The notes under the pieces were generated by a model that ran no database searches, was not told the origin of the DNA, and was given only the letters and a program-made list of their open reading frames with translations. Shown here one piece after another: positions 50,401-58,999 of a DNA stretch of 64,000 nucleotides. Source of the DNA: Actinotalea fermentans ATCC 43279 = JCM 9966 = DSM 3133. GTDB taxonomy: Bacteria > Actinomycetota > Actinomycetes > Actinomycetales > Cellulomonadaceae. Every line of letters starts with the position of its first letter. Position 1 is the stretch's first letter. A program made the translations under genes and the position numbers. Where the stretch lies: the NCBI GenBank assembly GCA_000767215.1, contig AXCX01000001.1, forward strand, positions 56,717 to 120,716. Reading direction: 5' to 3'.

Positions 50401-52441
50401 CTGCCTCCAGTGCGTCGACGTCTGCGGCCCGGGCGCCCTCTCGGCTGCCGAGCAGGACGGCGATCTGCTGGCGATGCTCGAGGACCGCTTCGAGATCATG
50501 ACGAAGCTCCCCAACACCCCGCGTCGCTTCGTCGAGGACGCGACCACGGGTGGCGACGTCAAGCGGCTCATGCTCGACCACGCGAACTACTACGCCACCA
50601 CCGGTGGCCACGGCGCCTGCCGCGGCTGCGGTGAGGTCACCGCGATCCGCCTGGTCACCTCGACGAGCCGCGCGCTGGCCGCCGAGCGGCGCCGCGACCA
50701 CATGCGCGAGCTCGACGACATGCTCGCGAAGCTCGCGGCGAAGCTCGAGACGGTCGACGACGCCGAGCGCCGGGCGCGCATCCAGTCGGCGGTCGCCGAC
50801 CTGGAGCAGGCGCTCTACCTGTACGAGGGCGGCCCGACCGGCAACGGCCCCGCGCCGACGGTCATCGCGAACTCGACCGGCTGCTCGAGCGTCTACGCCT
50901 CGACGGTCCCGTTCACGCCGTACCTCGACCCGTGGGTCAACAGCCTGTTCCAGGACGCGCAGCCGCTCGCCAAGGGCCTCTTCGAGGGCATCTCGGCGAA
51001 GATCGCCCGCGAGGTCCGCGCGATGCGCACCGCCGAGCTCGAGCTCGCCGACGCGTACGACGCCGCCACGCACGACAAGGCGCTGCGGATGCTCGACTGG
51101 CGCGGGTTCTCGCAGGAGGAGCTCTCGCTCCTGCCGGCGTTCCTCACGATCGGTGGCGACGGCGCGAGCTACGACATCGGCTTCGGTGCGATGTCGCGCA
51201 TCCTCGCCAGCGGCACCCCGGTGAAGATGCTCGTGCTCAACACGGGCGCCTACTCCAACACGGGTGGCCAGGCGTCGACCGCGAGCTTCGTCGGCCAGGA
51301 CGCCGACCTCGCCCGCTACGGCCGTGCGCACGACGGCAAGCAGGAGGCCCGCAAGGAGCTCGGCCTGCTCGCCGCCTTCCACCCGGGCGTGTACGCGTGC
51401 GTCACGGCGACGGCGCTGCACGGGCACTTCCTCAAGAACACGGTCGAGATGCTCGGCTACACCGGCGGCGCGGCGCTCATGGACGTGTACACGCCGTGCG
51501 GCACCGAGAACGGCATCCCTGAGGACCTGTCCAACAAGCGCTCGCGCCTCGCGGTGGAGAGCCGGGTCAGCCCGCTCTTCGTGCACGACCCGCGTCAGGG
51601 CCGCACGCTCGCCGAGCGGTTCTCGCTCGACGGCAACCCCGACGTCGACAAGCCGTGGACGACGAGCACGCTGGAGTACCTGGACGAGAACGGCCAGGTG
51701 CAGCTGCTCACCACGCCGCTGACGCCGGCCGAGTTCGCGATGGGGGAGACGCGCTTCAAGAAGCAGTTCAAGAAGCTCGCCCCGGAGGCGGACGCCGTCC
51801 CGATCGCCGAGTACGTCGAGCTCGACGCCGCGGCCCGGGCGGGCAAGGTGCCGTTCGTCTACGCCACGAACGACGCCCGTCGCCTGATCAAGCTGGCGTG
51901 CTCGGCGTCGGTGGTGGCCCTGGTCGAGGAGCGTGCCGCCTACTGGCGGATGCTGCAGGCCCTCGCGGGCGTCGACCACGCGAAGCTGTCCGCGGCCCAC
52001 AAGGCCGAGGTGGCTGAGCTCAAGGCGCGCTACGAGGAGGCCGCTGCGGCCAGGGAGACGTCGCTCGACGACATCGCCCGCGCCATGGCGGACCTCGCGG
52101 CCTCCAGCAAGGCCCCCGCTGCGGCGGGCGGCTTCGGCGGTCTCGGTGGGTTCGGCGGGGCGGCTCCGGCCGCCGCGGCGGCCCCGGCCCCGGCGGCGAC
52201 GGCGGTCCTCGACCTGCCGATCTCGCTGGACCCGGCCGACGAGCCGCTCTGCAACGACTGCGGTACCTGCTACCAGGACCTGCCGCAGTTCTTCGAGAAG
52301 ACCACGATCGTCGTCGACGGTCAGGCTCGCGTGGTGGCCCACCAGCTTCCGGGCTCCTTCGACGGCGTGGAGATCACGCCCGAGCTGGCCAAGCGCATCG
52401 AGCGGGTCAAGGCCACCTGCGACGCGGAGATCCTCAAGTGA
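47456..52441 (+). CDS. nifJ: Pyruvate:ferredoxin (flavodoxin) oxidoreductase, extended single-chain form
   Basis: 1661 aa from GTG at 47456; most single-chain enzymes are about 1170-1200 aa. Domains in order: POR N-terminal pyrimidine-binding (GGVIGYPITPSTEIAELFE), domain II near 361, gamma domain near 545 (RFHSVGGYGTVATGKLL), two [4Fe4S] motifs near 848 (CTGCLECGIVCP) and 980 (CTGCLQCVDVCGPGA), TPP domain from about 1049 (GACRGCGE; GGDGASYDIG near 1233; NTGAYSNTGGQ near 1261). Beyond about 1400 an extension ends in a further CNDCGTC cluster motif near 1600. It converts pyruvate and CoA to acetyl-CoA and CO2, reducing ferredoxin. Its stop overlaps the next gene by 4 bp. Confidence 0.92.
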   Translation: MTTQQPQYPGIPDVINGNGAVAHVMRHVCGGVIGYPITPSTEIAELFEASRAEGGANVWGTHPFFFETEGEHSAQSGALGAALTGGQYVSNASSSQGILYALESHYVTVGKKIGGFVLQVAARVVSKHSLNVMAGHDDVYALLPTGYTILFGSNPQEAADLAAISYRASALSLIPVANVMDGFATSHVMCEAQLPEPALLREYLGDPSGRIPCPTVAQEMLFGAKGRVFQLGAYLDRHAADIQPADLAALRAHLEANADTIEKDNAGDLVAETLVWIPEDLAAQWRRQWIGAWEKGTRQLVPALVDPHNPGVTGPVQNQPDFQAGAVDHRTHFVSAVPALVQQSMTEYAALTGREYSPVMSYDCEDADYIMVGLGSITDDVRAVIPYLRAQGLKVGVVSVKQLQPFPEAELVAAVAGAKAVAVLERSDDTALTRLVTQALFKARANADAPQFEGIPALATQPRLSTAIFGLGGHDVQARHLVAAFRRLADDKQAGSLFYIGSQFFSTDPTPEIAEREARLREAYPETAGMALVTEPNPNLLPAGAMRIRFHSVGGYGTVATGKLLTDILAGVLGMHSKSAPKYGSEKSGAATNYYITLSPEPVLQTNAELEDVEVVVSPDHKAFIHTNPLKGLVTGGTFILQTDLSAEEAWRQLPSYARRTIRDRKIKFLVLDAFAVAKKHAPTPQLETRMMGIAFIGAVAGHVDLVTSGASREALQEKVRAQISKKFGSKGEAVVEANMAVIRDGIEATHAVDYDAPEFLAIDAEPNGKVARSAAISASMCNVDTTATSGLFDPAYYEDLIARPFREGTIAESPVYPGTGLFMPVGTGAAKDKGIFRRQVPVFDPTACTGCLECGIVCPDVAIPNTVHEIHDLLLTGIAEIDATDAQRDALRAQVYPWAERIRAIYRNDKSDRAFADVVAEAATVLDPDQRTLARNVEKVVTALAAFPVARTRPYFDAMENETPGTGGLFSATVDPWKCTGCLQCVDVCGPGALSAAEQDGDLLAMLEDRFEIMTKLPNTPRRFVEDATTGGDVKRLMLDHANYYATTGGHGACRGCGEVTAIRLVTSTSRALAAERRRDHMRELDDMLAKLAAKLETVDDAERRARIQSAVADLEQALYLYEGGPTGNGPAPTVIANSTGCSSVYASTVPFTPYLDPWVNSLFQDAQPLAKGLFEGISAKIAREVRAMRTAELELADAYDAATHDKALRMLDWRGFSQEELSLLPAFLTIGGDGASYDIGFGAMSRILASGTPVKMLVLNTGAYSNTGGQASTASFVGQDADLARYGRAHDGKQEARKELGLLAAFHPGVYACVTATALHGHFLKNTVEMLGYTGGAALMDVYTPCGTENGIPEDLSNKRSRLAVESRVSPLFVHDPRQGRTLAERFSLDGNPDVDKPWTTSTLEYLDENGQVQLLTTPLTPAEFAMGETRFKKQFKKLAPEADAVPIAEYVELDAAARAGKVPFVYATNDARRLIKLACSASVVALVEERAAYWRMLQALAGVDHAKLSAAHKAEVAELKARYEEAAAARETSLDDIARAMADLAASSKAPAAAGGFGGLGGFGGAAPAAAAAPAPAATAVLDLPISLDPADEPLCNDCGTCYQDLPQFFEKTTIVVDGQARVVAHQLPGSFDGVEITPELAKRIERVKATCDAEILK

Positions 52442-55290
52442 GCACCATCACCCCGCCCCGGACCGAGGGCAGCGCCGGCAACGACGACGTACGCCGCTAC
52501 GTGGACGCGCAGAGCGCCCTCGACGCGACGATGACCGAGGTTGCCGAGCTCGAGTCCTCCGAGAGCGTGGAGGCCTTCCACACGCAGCTCGACCTGCTCA
52601 AGCGGCGGCTCATCGCCGACCCCCGTGCCTTCCGCGAGGTCTTCATCGCGGACGGCATGGCGGCGGTGGCGTGGGAGTTCGCGCAGCCGGACCTGAGCAA
52701 GGAGTTCACCGAGCGGCTGTGGGAGCTCATGCTCCGCAACGACGACGTCAGCAAGGCGCTCATGCGGTTCGTCTGGAACCTGCCGCTGGGCAAGAAGCGG
52801 ACGTTCATCCGCGCGATCGACAAGCACCTGTCCCACCGGTACCCGATGTTCGACGGGTACGCGACGGACTGGCCCGCGCAGAGCTCCATCCCGCCGTACA
52901 TCCGCGAGCCCGAGGACCGCGCCGCGGACTTCGCGCTCGTCAACCAGGGGTACCTGGGCTACATGAACCTCGGGTTCACGGCGCGGGACATCGACATGTT
53001 CGTCTGGCTCGAGGCGCTGCGGGACAAGCAGTGCGCCGAGAAGCCCTGCGAGCTCGGTGAGTTCCTCGCCCACGCGAAGGGACCAAAGGGCGGCTGCCCG
53101 GTCAAGATCCACATCCCGCAGGTCTTCGAGCTGGTCGGCCAGGGCCGGTTCGAGGAGGCCCTGGAGCTGCTCGAGTCGTGCAACCCGCTGCCGGACGTCA
53201 CCGGCCGCGTGTGCCCGCAGGAGCTGCAGTGCCAGGGCGTCTGCCTGCACAAGCACCCGATGTCGATCGGGCAGGTGGAGTGGTTCCTGCCCCAGCGCGA
53301 GATGCTCGTGCACCCGGGCAGCAACGCGACCCGCTTCGGCGGCCGCACCGACCCGTGGCAGACGGCTGCCAAGCCGCCGGTCGCCATCGTCGGTTCCGGC
53401 CCGTCGGGCCTGATCAACGCGTACCTGCTGGCGGCCGAGGGCTTCCCGGTCACGGTGTTCGAGGCGTTCCACGCCCTCGGCGGCGTGCTCCGCTACGGCA
53501 TCCCGGAGTTCCGCCTGCCGAACTCGCTGATCGACGACGTCGTGGAGAAGATCGAGCTGCTCGGCGGCAAGTTCGTCCGCAACTTCGTGGTCGGCAAGAC
53601 GGCGACGCTGCAGGACCTGCGGGACGCGGGCTTCTGGAAGATCTTCGTCGGCACCGGCGCGGGCCTGCCCAGGTTCATGAACGTGCCGGGCGAGCACCTG
53701 CTCAACGTCATGTCGGCGAACGAGTTCCTCACGCGCGTCAACCTCATGCAGGGTCTGAGGGAGGACTACGAGACGCCGCTGCCCGAGGTGCGCGGGAAGA
53801 ACATCATCGTCATCGGCGGTGGCAACACGGCCATGGACGCCTGCCGTACGGCCAAGCGCCTCGGCGGCAACGTGACGATCGTGTACCGGCGCACCCAGAG
53901 CGAGATGCCGGCGCGCGTCGAGGAGCTCGAGCACGCGCTCGAGGAGGGCATCGCCCTGAAGGTCCTCGCGTCCCCGTCGGAGTTCCTCGGTGACGACAAC
54001 GGGTTCGTCAAGGCGGCGACGCTCGACATCATGGAGCTGGGCGAGCCGGACGACTCCGGCCGTCGTCGCCCCGTGAAGACGGGCCGCACCGAGACGATCT
54101 ACGCCGACCTGGTGATCATGGCGCTCGGCAACGACGCCAACCCGATCATCAAGGACTCCGAGCCCCGGCTCGAGGTCTCCAAGTGGGGCACGATCAACCT
54201 CGACCACCAGGGCTCGCAGGAGACCACGCTGCCGGGCATCTACACCGGTGGCGACGCCGCCCGCGGTGGCTCCACGGCGATCATGGCGGCCGGCGACGGC
54301 CAGTCCGCGGCGCGGGAGATCCTCGGTTCGATCGACGTGCCCGGCGACGTCATCCCGGCGATGGTGGCCAGCGCCAAGGCCTACACGGAGCTGGGCGCGG
54401 CCGAGCCGACGATCGTCGCCAAGGCCCACCTGTCGGACGGCATCGAGGAGATCACCGTCTACTCGCCGGTGATCGCCCGGTCGGCCCAGGCGGGCCAGTT
54501 CGTCCGGGTGCTGCCGAGGCCCGACGGCGAGCTCATCCCGCTCACGCTGGCCGACTGGGACGAGAAGGCGGGCACCATCACGCTCGTCATCCAGGGCGTC
54601 GGCGTGAGCAGCAACGAGATGAACGCCATGCAGGTGGGCGACGCCTTCACGGGCATCGCCGGCCCGCTCGGCCAGCCGAGCAGGCTCCACCGGTACGAGC
54701 CGGGCACCACGGTCGTCTTCACCGCGGGTGGCCTCGGTCTCCCGCCGGTGCACCCGATCATGCGCGAGCACCTGCGGCTCGGGAACCACGTCACGCTCAT
54801 CTCCGGGTTCCGGAGCGCCAACCTGATGTTCTGGGACGGCGAGGACGAGCGGGTGGGCAAGCTCCAGGCCGAGTTCGGCGACCAGCTCGACGTCGTCTAC
54901 GCGACCAACGACGGCTCCTTCGGCGTCAAGGGCTTCGTGACGGCGCCGCTGCAGGAGATGCTCGAGGCGAACAAGGCGGGCCAGGGCCGCACGGTGGCCG
55001 AGGTCATCGCCATCGGCCCGCCGATGATGATGCGGGCGGTCAGCGACCTGACGCAGCCGTACGGCGTACCGACGGTCGCGAGCCTGAACTCGATCATGGT
55101 GGATGCGACGGGCATGTGCGGCGCCTGCATGGTCCCGGTGACCGTGGACGGCAAGCTCGTGCGCAAGCACGCCTGCATCGACGGCCCGGAGATCGACGCC
55201 CACGCCATCGACTGGGACAAGTTCCTGCCGCGGTTCAACCTCTTCCGCAAGCAGGAGCTGGAGGCCCGGGCCAAGCACGGCATGGCCTGA
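52438..55290 (+). CDS. Fused NfnB-NfnA-like ferredoxin/NAD(P) oxidoreductase
   Basis: 950 aa. Residues about 1-195 are a helical domain I cannot name. A GltD/NfnB-like part follows: cysteine-rich cluster region (CELGEFLAHA near 204; CNPLPDVTGRVCPQELQCQG near 248), FAD site GSGPSGLINAYLLA near 318, NAD(P) site IGGGNTAMDACRTAKRLG near 459, and GGDAARGGSTAIMAAGDG. From about 661 an FNR-like NfnA part ends with a [2Fe2S] motif MCGACMVP near 892. Separate NfnA and NfnB form the bifurcating NADH-dependent ferredoxin:NADP+ enzyme; here both are one chain. Translational coupling to nifJ suggests it takes PFOR-reduced ferredoxin. Bifurcation is inferred. Confidence 0.83.
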   Translation: MSTITPPRTEGSAGNDDVRRYVDAQSALDATMTEVAELESSESVEAFHTQLDLLKRRLIADPRAFREVFIADGMAAVAWEFAQPDLSKEFTERLWELMLRNDDVSKALMRFVWNLPLGKKRTFIRAIDKHLSHRYPMFDGYATDWPAQSSIPPYIREPEDRAADFALVNQGYLGYMNLGFTARDIDMFVWLEALRDKQCAEKPCELGEFLAHAKGPKGGCPVKIHIPQVFELVGQGRFEEALELLESCNPLPDVTGRVCPQELQCQGVCLHKHPMSIGQVEWFLPQREMLVHPGSNATRFGGRTDPWQTAAKPPVAIVGSGPSGLINAYLLAAEGFPVTVFEAFHALGGVLRYGIPEFRLPNSLIDDVVEKIELLGGKFVRNFVVGKTATLQDLRDAGFWKIFVGTGAGLPRFMNVPGEHLLNVMSANEFLTRVNLMQGLREDYETPLPEVRGKNIIVIGGGNTAMDACRTAKRLGGNVTIVYRRTQSEMPARVEELEHALEEGIALKVLASPSEFLGDDNGFVKAATLDIMELGEPDDSGRRRPVKTGRTETIYADLVIMALGNDANPIIKDSEPRLEVSKWGTINLDHQGSQETTLPGIYTGGDAARGGSTAIMAAGDGQSAAREILGSIDVPGDVIPAMVASAKAYTELGAAEPTIVAKAHLSDGIEEITVYSPVIARSAQAGQFVRVLPRPDGELIPLTLADWDEKAGTITLVIQGVGVSSNEMNAMQVGDAFTGIAGPLGQPSRLHRYEPGTTVVFTAGGLGLPPVHPIMREHLRLGNHVTLISGFRSANLMFWDGEDERVGKLQAEFGDQLDVVYATNDGSFGVKGFVTAPLQEMLEANKAGQGRTVAEVIAIGPPMMMRAVSDLTQPYGVPTVASLNSIMVDATGMCGACMVPVTVDGKLVRKHACIDGPEIDAHAIDWDKFLPRFNLFRKQELEARAKHGMA

Positions 55291-55315
55291 TCCCACCGAT
55301 GTCCTGACGGACGCA

Positions 55316-55357
55316 CGACGGCGGCCGGTGTCCCCTCGGGGGCGCCGGCCGCCGTCG
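55316..55357. terminator. Terminator hairpin after the nifJ operon
   Basis: CGACGGCGGCCGG (55316-55328) pairs with CCGGCCGCCGTCG (55345-55357), 13 perfect pairs extended by two inner pairs, loop about 12 nt. It ends the nifJ-nfn transcription unit. Confidence 0.8.
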
Positions 55358-55481
55358 CTCCCACGACGAAGGGTCGCCGATGACCGTCGCGCTGCCTGTT
55401 CCGTGTCGCGGCTGCTAGCGTGGCGGCCGACACACCGATGGGTTGAGCGCACCCGTCCTCGAGCTCGATCGTGGAGGATCC

Positions 55482-56723
55482 GTGCCGCTCTTCGCCCACC
55501 GGGTGCGCGCATCCGTCGTCGTCGCCTACGTGGCGTTCGTCCTCACCGGGGTGAGCGCGAGCGTCGCCGCCGTGGTCCTTCCCGCGCAGATCGTCGACTA
55601 CGGCGTCGACCGCCGCACGCTCGGCATCACCTTCTTCACGTTCTCCGCGGGGTTCTTCCTGGCGGGGGCCACCACGGGCTGGCTGATGGAGCGACTCGGC
55701 ACCCGCCTGGCTCTGGTGGTCGGCAGCCTCGCCTACGTGGCCGGAGCGCTGGTGATGGCGACGCGGCCGTCGTTCGTCGCGCTGGTCGTCGTGCAGCTCC
55801 TCGCCGGCTACGGGACAGGCATCGTCGAGTCGGTCCTGCAGGCCTACCTCGCGGGCCTGCCGTCGCAGACGGCGCGGCTGAACCTGCTGCACGGGTTCTT
55901 CGGCGTCGGGGCACTCATCGGCCCGCTCGCGGCGACCTGGGTGCTCGACCGCACCGAGTGGACCGTCGTGTGGCTCCTGCTCGGGCTGCTGGCGATCCCG
56001 GTCGGGGTGGCCTACGCGGCGACCTTCCCGAACCGCGCGGAGGCGCTGCGCGCGGACACCCCGCCCGACGGCGCGGGCCGGCTCGTCGACGTGCCGGAGA
56101 CGCCCATGTCGGGCACCAGGCTCATCGCTGCGACGGCCCGCGAGACCGGTGTCGTCCTCGCGGCCGTCTTCCTCACCGTGTACGTGGGGATCGAGATGAG
56201 CCTCGGCAACTGGGGAGTGGACTACCTCGTCGGGCACCACGACCTGAGCACGACGCTGGCGGGTGGCTCCGTCAGCGGGTACTGGCTCGGACTCACCCTC
56301 GGGCGGTTCATCATCAGCCCGACCGCGGCCCGGCTGCGCTGGACCGTGGCGCGCATGACCGCTGTGTGCCTCCTCGGCGTCGTCGTGTGCGGCGCCCTGG
56401 TCTCGGTGACACCCGTCGGAGCCGGCGCGACCGTCGGGTTCGCCCTCCTCGGCTTCTTCCTCGGGCCGCTCTTCCCGACGGCGATCGCGGTCGTGCCGGA
56501 GCTCACCTCCCCGCGGCTCGTCCCCTCGGCGGTCGGGCTGATGAACGCCGTCTCGGTCATCGGTGGATCGGCCCTGCCGTGGCTCGCGGGCACGATCGGC
56601 GACACCGTCGGCATCTGGACCCTGCTGCCCTTCGCGACGGCCCTCGCGCTCGTCCAGCTGGTGCTGTGGCACGCCGTGGTGCGGCGCATGCGTCATCCGG
56701 AACTGCTCGCACACGTGGACTGA
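55482..56723 (+). CDS. Major facilitator superfamily transporter
   Basis: A 413-aa protein with 12 hydrophobic segments, from GTG at 55482 with GGAGG four bases upstream (a TTG at 55443 is less likely). The loop 2-3 motif GWLMERLGTRLALVVGSLAY and the midpoint break near residue 195 fit the MFS. The second half includes GVDYLVGHHDLSTTLAGGSV. It looks like a FucP/bypass-type sugar or solute carrier of unknown substrate. It stands alone between a terminator and a convergent gene. Confidence 0.85.
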   Translation: MPLFAHRVRASVVVAYVAFVLTGVSASVAAVVLPAQIVDYGVDRRTLGITFFTFSAGFFLAGATTGWLMERLGTRLALVVGSLAYVAGALVMATRPSFVALVVVQLLAGYGTGIVESVLQAYLAGLPSQTARLNLLHGFFGVGALIGPLAATWVLDRTEWTVVWLLLGLLAIPVGVAYAATFPNRAEALRADTPPDGAGRLVDVPETPMSGTRLIAATARETGVVLAAVFLTVYVGIEMSLGNWGVDYLVGHHDLSTTLAGGSVSGYWLGLTLGRFIISPTAARLRWTVARMTAVCLLGVVVCGALVSVTPVGAGATVGFALLGFFLGPLFPTAIAVVPELTSPRLVPSAVGLMNAVSVIGGSALPWLAGTIGDTVGIWTLLPFATALALVQLVLWHAVVRRMRHPELLAHVD

Positions 56724-56759
56724 CGCGTACGTGCCCGGCCCGCACCCTTCGGTAGCCGA

Positions 56760-57161
56760 TCAGCCGCTCTGCCGTTCCTGACGCTCGGCGTCCGCCTCCT
56801 CGCGGTACTCGAACTCGGCCGGGTCGATGCCCTGCTCCACGAGCAGGCGGTCGATCTTGGCCTCGAGGCGCTCGTCACCTTCCTTGGACTGCGACGAGCC
56901 CCAGAAGAAGAACATCGCGAGCCCGGCGGCCTGCCACACGAGCTGGAGGAACTCCGACTGCCAGTTCTCGAAGGTCGACGAGAAGAAGGCGGGCCAGAAC
57001 TGGGCGAGGTCGAACTGCTCGCCGTGGGTAGCGGCGTCGTTGCGCATCTCGATCATCTGGAAGACGAGCTGCCCGACCCAGGAGAGCAGGAAGAGCCCAC
57101 CCGTGACGATGCCGAAGGAGTACGCGGTGAAGAACTTCGGACGGTGTGGTCGGTCGGCCAC
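56760..57161 (-). CDS. DUF6766-like small membrane protein
   Basis: A 133-aa protein: two transmembrane helices (about 10-34, FFTAYSFGIVTGGLFLLSWV; and about 68-88, WQAAGLAMFFFWGSS) with an amphipathic segment between (QFWPAFFSSTFENWQSEFLQ) and a charged C-terminal tail (SKEGDERLEAKIDRLLVEQG). The pattern matches the DUF6766 family of actinobacteria and other bacteria, function unknown. It begins a minus-strand run of small stress-type genes. Confidence 0.75.
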   Translation of the reverse strand: MADRPHRPKFFTAYSFGIVTGGLFLLSWVGQLVFQMIEMRNDAATHGEQFDLAQFWPAFFSSTFENWQSEFLQLVWQAAGLAMFFFWGSSQSKEGDERLEAKIDRLLVEQGIDPAEFEYREEADAERQERQSG

Positions 57162-57221
57162 GGCTACCTCCTTGGTCCGGACGGTCGCGTGACGCCGTCG
57201 ACGGCTCGATCCGTGGGCCCC

Positions 57222-57269
57222 GGCTCAGAGGCCGAGGCCCGCCCGGGCTCAGAGGCCGAGGCCCGCCCG
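57222..57269. repeat. 24-bp tandem duplication at a gene end
   Basis: Two identical 24-bp units (57222-57245 and 57246-57269). The second covers the last codons and stop of the minus-strand membrane-protein gene, and the first repeats them just downstream, including a second stop. It is a slippage-type duplication with no effect on the protein. Confidence 0.8.
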
Positions 57270-57932
57270 GTCCACCTTGCGGTGGAAGCGGACCCCGACG
57301 AGCCCGCCGAGAACCGACCCGACCAGCGCGAGGGCGGCGGCGCCGAACGCCGCGACGACGCCGACGGTCGTGAGGTCGCCCTCGTCGACCGGGATCCGCG
57401 GGAAGAGGTTCACCTGTGCGAAGACGTTGTACTCGGCGCCGACCAGTGCGGTGAGGACGGCCACCACGACGGCGACGACGAGGGCCCAGAGCCACACCGC
57501 GAACCCCTGCTTGGCGCCGTCGAACCGAGCCATGCGACCCGCCACGTACCCGCCGCAGTAGTAGGCCACCAGGACGAGCAGCCCGACGACCACCGCGCCC
57601 CACAGCCCGATGGTCGCGACGTCGCCCGACTCCAGGTCGGCATCGACGTCGGTACCCACGCCGACGGCCGTGCCGGCAGCGACTGCCACGGCCGTCAGGA
57701 GCACGGCCATGCCGGCCGCGGCCAGGAACCCGAAGAACGCGGCGCCCAGTCGCATGCCGCCGAAAGCCTCGCGTTGTCGTGCGACCGACTCGCGGGCCAG
57801 CTCCACCCGTTCGGTCGCCCCGGCGGTGTCGGGCGTCTCCGCATGCCGGTGCTGCCCGCGCGTGTCGGTCGGCTGCGCAGGCTCGACGACCGTCGGCGCG
57901 GTCGCCTCGCTGCGGTGCTCGCGTGCCTCCAT
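57249..57932 (-). CDS. Four-helix membrane protein, unknown function
   Basis: A 227-aa protein from ATG at 57932 with AGGAGG-like sequence (GGAGGCAACC) just upstream. After a polar 60-residue N-terminus come four hydrophobic helices: about 70-95 (LGAAFFGFLAAAGMAVLLTA), 115-140, 150-172 and 195-218. GGYVAGRMARFDGAKQGFAVWLW between the second and third helix is like TIGR04086/YrzE-type membrane proteins and related actinobacterial stress proteins. No function is known. Its 3' end carries the 24-bp duplication. Confidence 0.7.
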   Translation of the reverse strand: MEAREHRSEATAPTVVEPAQPTDTRGQHRHAETPDTAGATERVELARESVARQREAFGGMRLGAAFFGFLAAAGMAVLLTAVAVAAGTAVGVGTDVDADLESGDVATIGLWGAVVVGLLVLVAYYCGGYVAGRMARFDGAKQGFAVWLWALVVAVVVAVLTALVGAEYNVFAQVNLFPRIPVDEGDLTTVGVVAAFGAAALALVGSVLGGLVGVRFHRKVDRAGLGL

Positions 57933-57955
57933 GGTTGCCTCCTTCGGTCTCGGCC

Positions 57956-58372
57956 TCACGACGCGCGCCGGGTCCGGCGCCCGTTCTCCTTCTGGATCGC
58001 GGCGACGAGCTGCTGCTTCGTCATGCGCGAGCGGCCGCTGACGTCGAGGCGCTTCGCCAGCTCGTACAGGTGCGACTTCGAGGCGTTCGCGTCGACACCG
58101 CCAGCCGTGTCGGCCGGAGTCGATCGTCTGCCTGCGGCCCTGGCGTCGGACGGCCCGGGACGCGCCTTGGGCTCCCAGTGGTCCCCGACCTTCTCGTGCG
58201 TGTGCTTGAGCGCCGCGTACGCCACCCGGTGGGCCCGCTCGCCCTCTCCGTACTCCTCGGCCGCTGCGTCGTGCGCCTTCGCGAACGTCCGTTGCGCCTT
58301 CGCGTCCGAGCGCTTCAGCGTCGCGGGGAGCTCGGACTTCTTCGCCGCGCCGGATCGCGTGGTCTTCGGCAT
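57956..58372 (-). CDS. ChaB-like protein with C-terminal Rho-N/SAP-like domain
   Basis: A 138-aa basic protein. The N-terminal half (ELPATLKRSDAKAQRTFAKA, then AAEEYGEGERAHRVAYAALK) is the ChaB fold. The C-terminal 40 residues (SKSHLYELAKRLDVSGRSRM, then TKQQLVAAIQK) resemble the Rho N-terminal/SAP-like helix pair that binds nucleic acid. ChaB is named as a cation transport regulator but its function is unclear. It lies 23 bp before the four-helix membrane protein gene, so the two may be co-transcribed. Confidence 0.8.
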   Translation of the reverse strand: MPKTTRSGAAKKSELPATLKRSDAKAQRTFAKAHDAAAEEYGEGERAHRVAYAALKHTHEKVGDHWEPKARPGPSDARAAGRRSTPADTAGGVDANASKSHLYELAKRLDVSGRSRMTKQQLVAAIQKENGRRTRRAS

Positions 58373-58540
58373 CGCTCTCTCCTCCCAGACGTCGCTGCGG
58401 CCGTCGACCGGCCGGACCTTCATGGTCGGTCCGGTGCCGCGGCGGCGCGACCGGAGCGGCCCTCGTGCGCGAGCGAGCGGGTCGCGGCCACGGCAGGCGC
58501 CCGCGGGAAGGGATCGTCCGGCACGGGTACCGGACAGCAC

Positions 58541-58568
58541 TGAGCGCGCCGGTGATCCGGCGCGCTCA
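58541..58568. terminator. Terminator hairpin
   Basis: TGAGCGCGCCGG (58541-58552) pairs perfectly with CCGGCGCGCTCA (58557-58568) around a TGAT loop. It lies 20 bp downstream of the DUF2188 gene stop on the minus strand and upstream of the ChaB-like gene. Confidence 0.8.
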
Positions 58569-58587
58569 GGTGTCAGACGGGCGCCCG

Positions 58588-58824
58588 TCAGCCGCTGTAG
58601 AGCACCGGATCGACCCAGCGACGCACGCGGGCGGCGCCGTAGCGGTGCTGCTCGAGGATGCGACCGTCGTGGTCGTGCACGACGTGGACCGCGTGGAGGT
58701 CGATGGCGATGGCCCTACCCGCCGAGACGGCGGACGCGCGATCTGCGAAGCCGGCGCCCTGGGCGAGGCCGTTGACCTTGTTGCGCCAGCTCTGGCCGTC
58801 GAGGACCGTGTGCACCTGGTACAT
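58588..58824 (-). CDS. DUF2188 family protein
   Basis: A 78-aa protein from ATG at 58824 with GGAGGAGG upstream. MYQVHTVLDGQSWRNKVNGL, then SAVSAGRAIAIDLHAVHVVH and HDHDGRILEQHRYG match the two-stranded DUF2188 pattern (VxxxxGxWxVxxxG... AxxxGRxxA...LxxHxxDGxI). Function unknown; such genes often cluster with stress genes, as here. Confidence 0.78.
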   Translation of the reverse strand: MYQVHTVLDGQSWRNKVNGLAQGAGFADRASAVSAGRAIAIDLHAVHVVHDHDGRILEQHRYGAARVRRWVDPVLYSG

Positions 58825-58999
58825 GGTGAGGCCTCCTCCCCGCGGAGCGGCACTGCTCCTGGTCGCCATCGTGACCCCGGCCGGTGAGCGACGCCAGAGG
58901 ACGAACGTGGACCGACCGGGCGCGCCCCGCCGTCGAATCGGTTGATCACCGAGGGCGGAGGCGCGCTCTAGGTCGAAGGTCCCGGCTCTGAGGCTCAGC

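Noticed and set aside
47285..52342. 1685-aa minus-strand open frame
   Set aside because: Complement of nifJ in high-GC DNA; its protein is a monotonous Arg/Val/Glu/Asp-rich shadow, while the plus strand has full PFOR domains.
52321..55512. 1063-aa minus-strand open frame
   Set aside because: Antisense shadow of the NfnB-NfnA-like gene; no domain and same biased composition.
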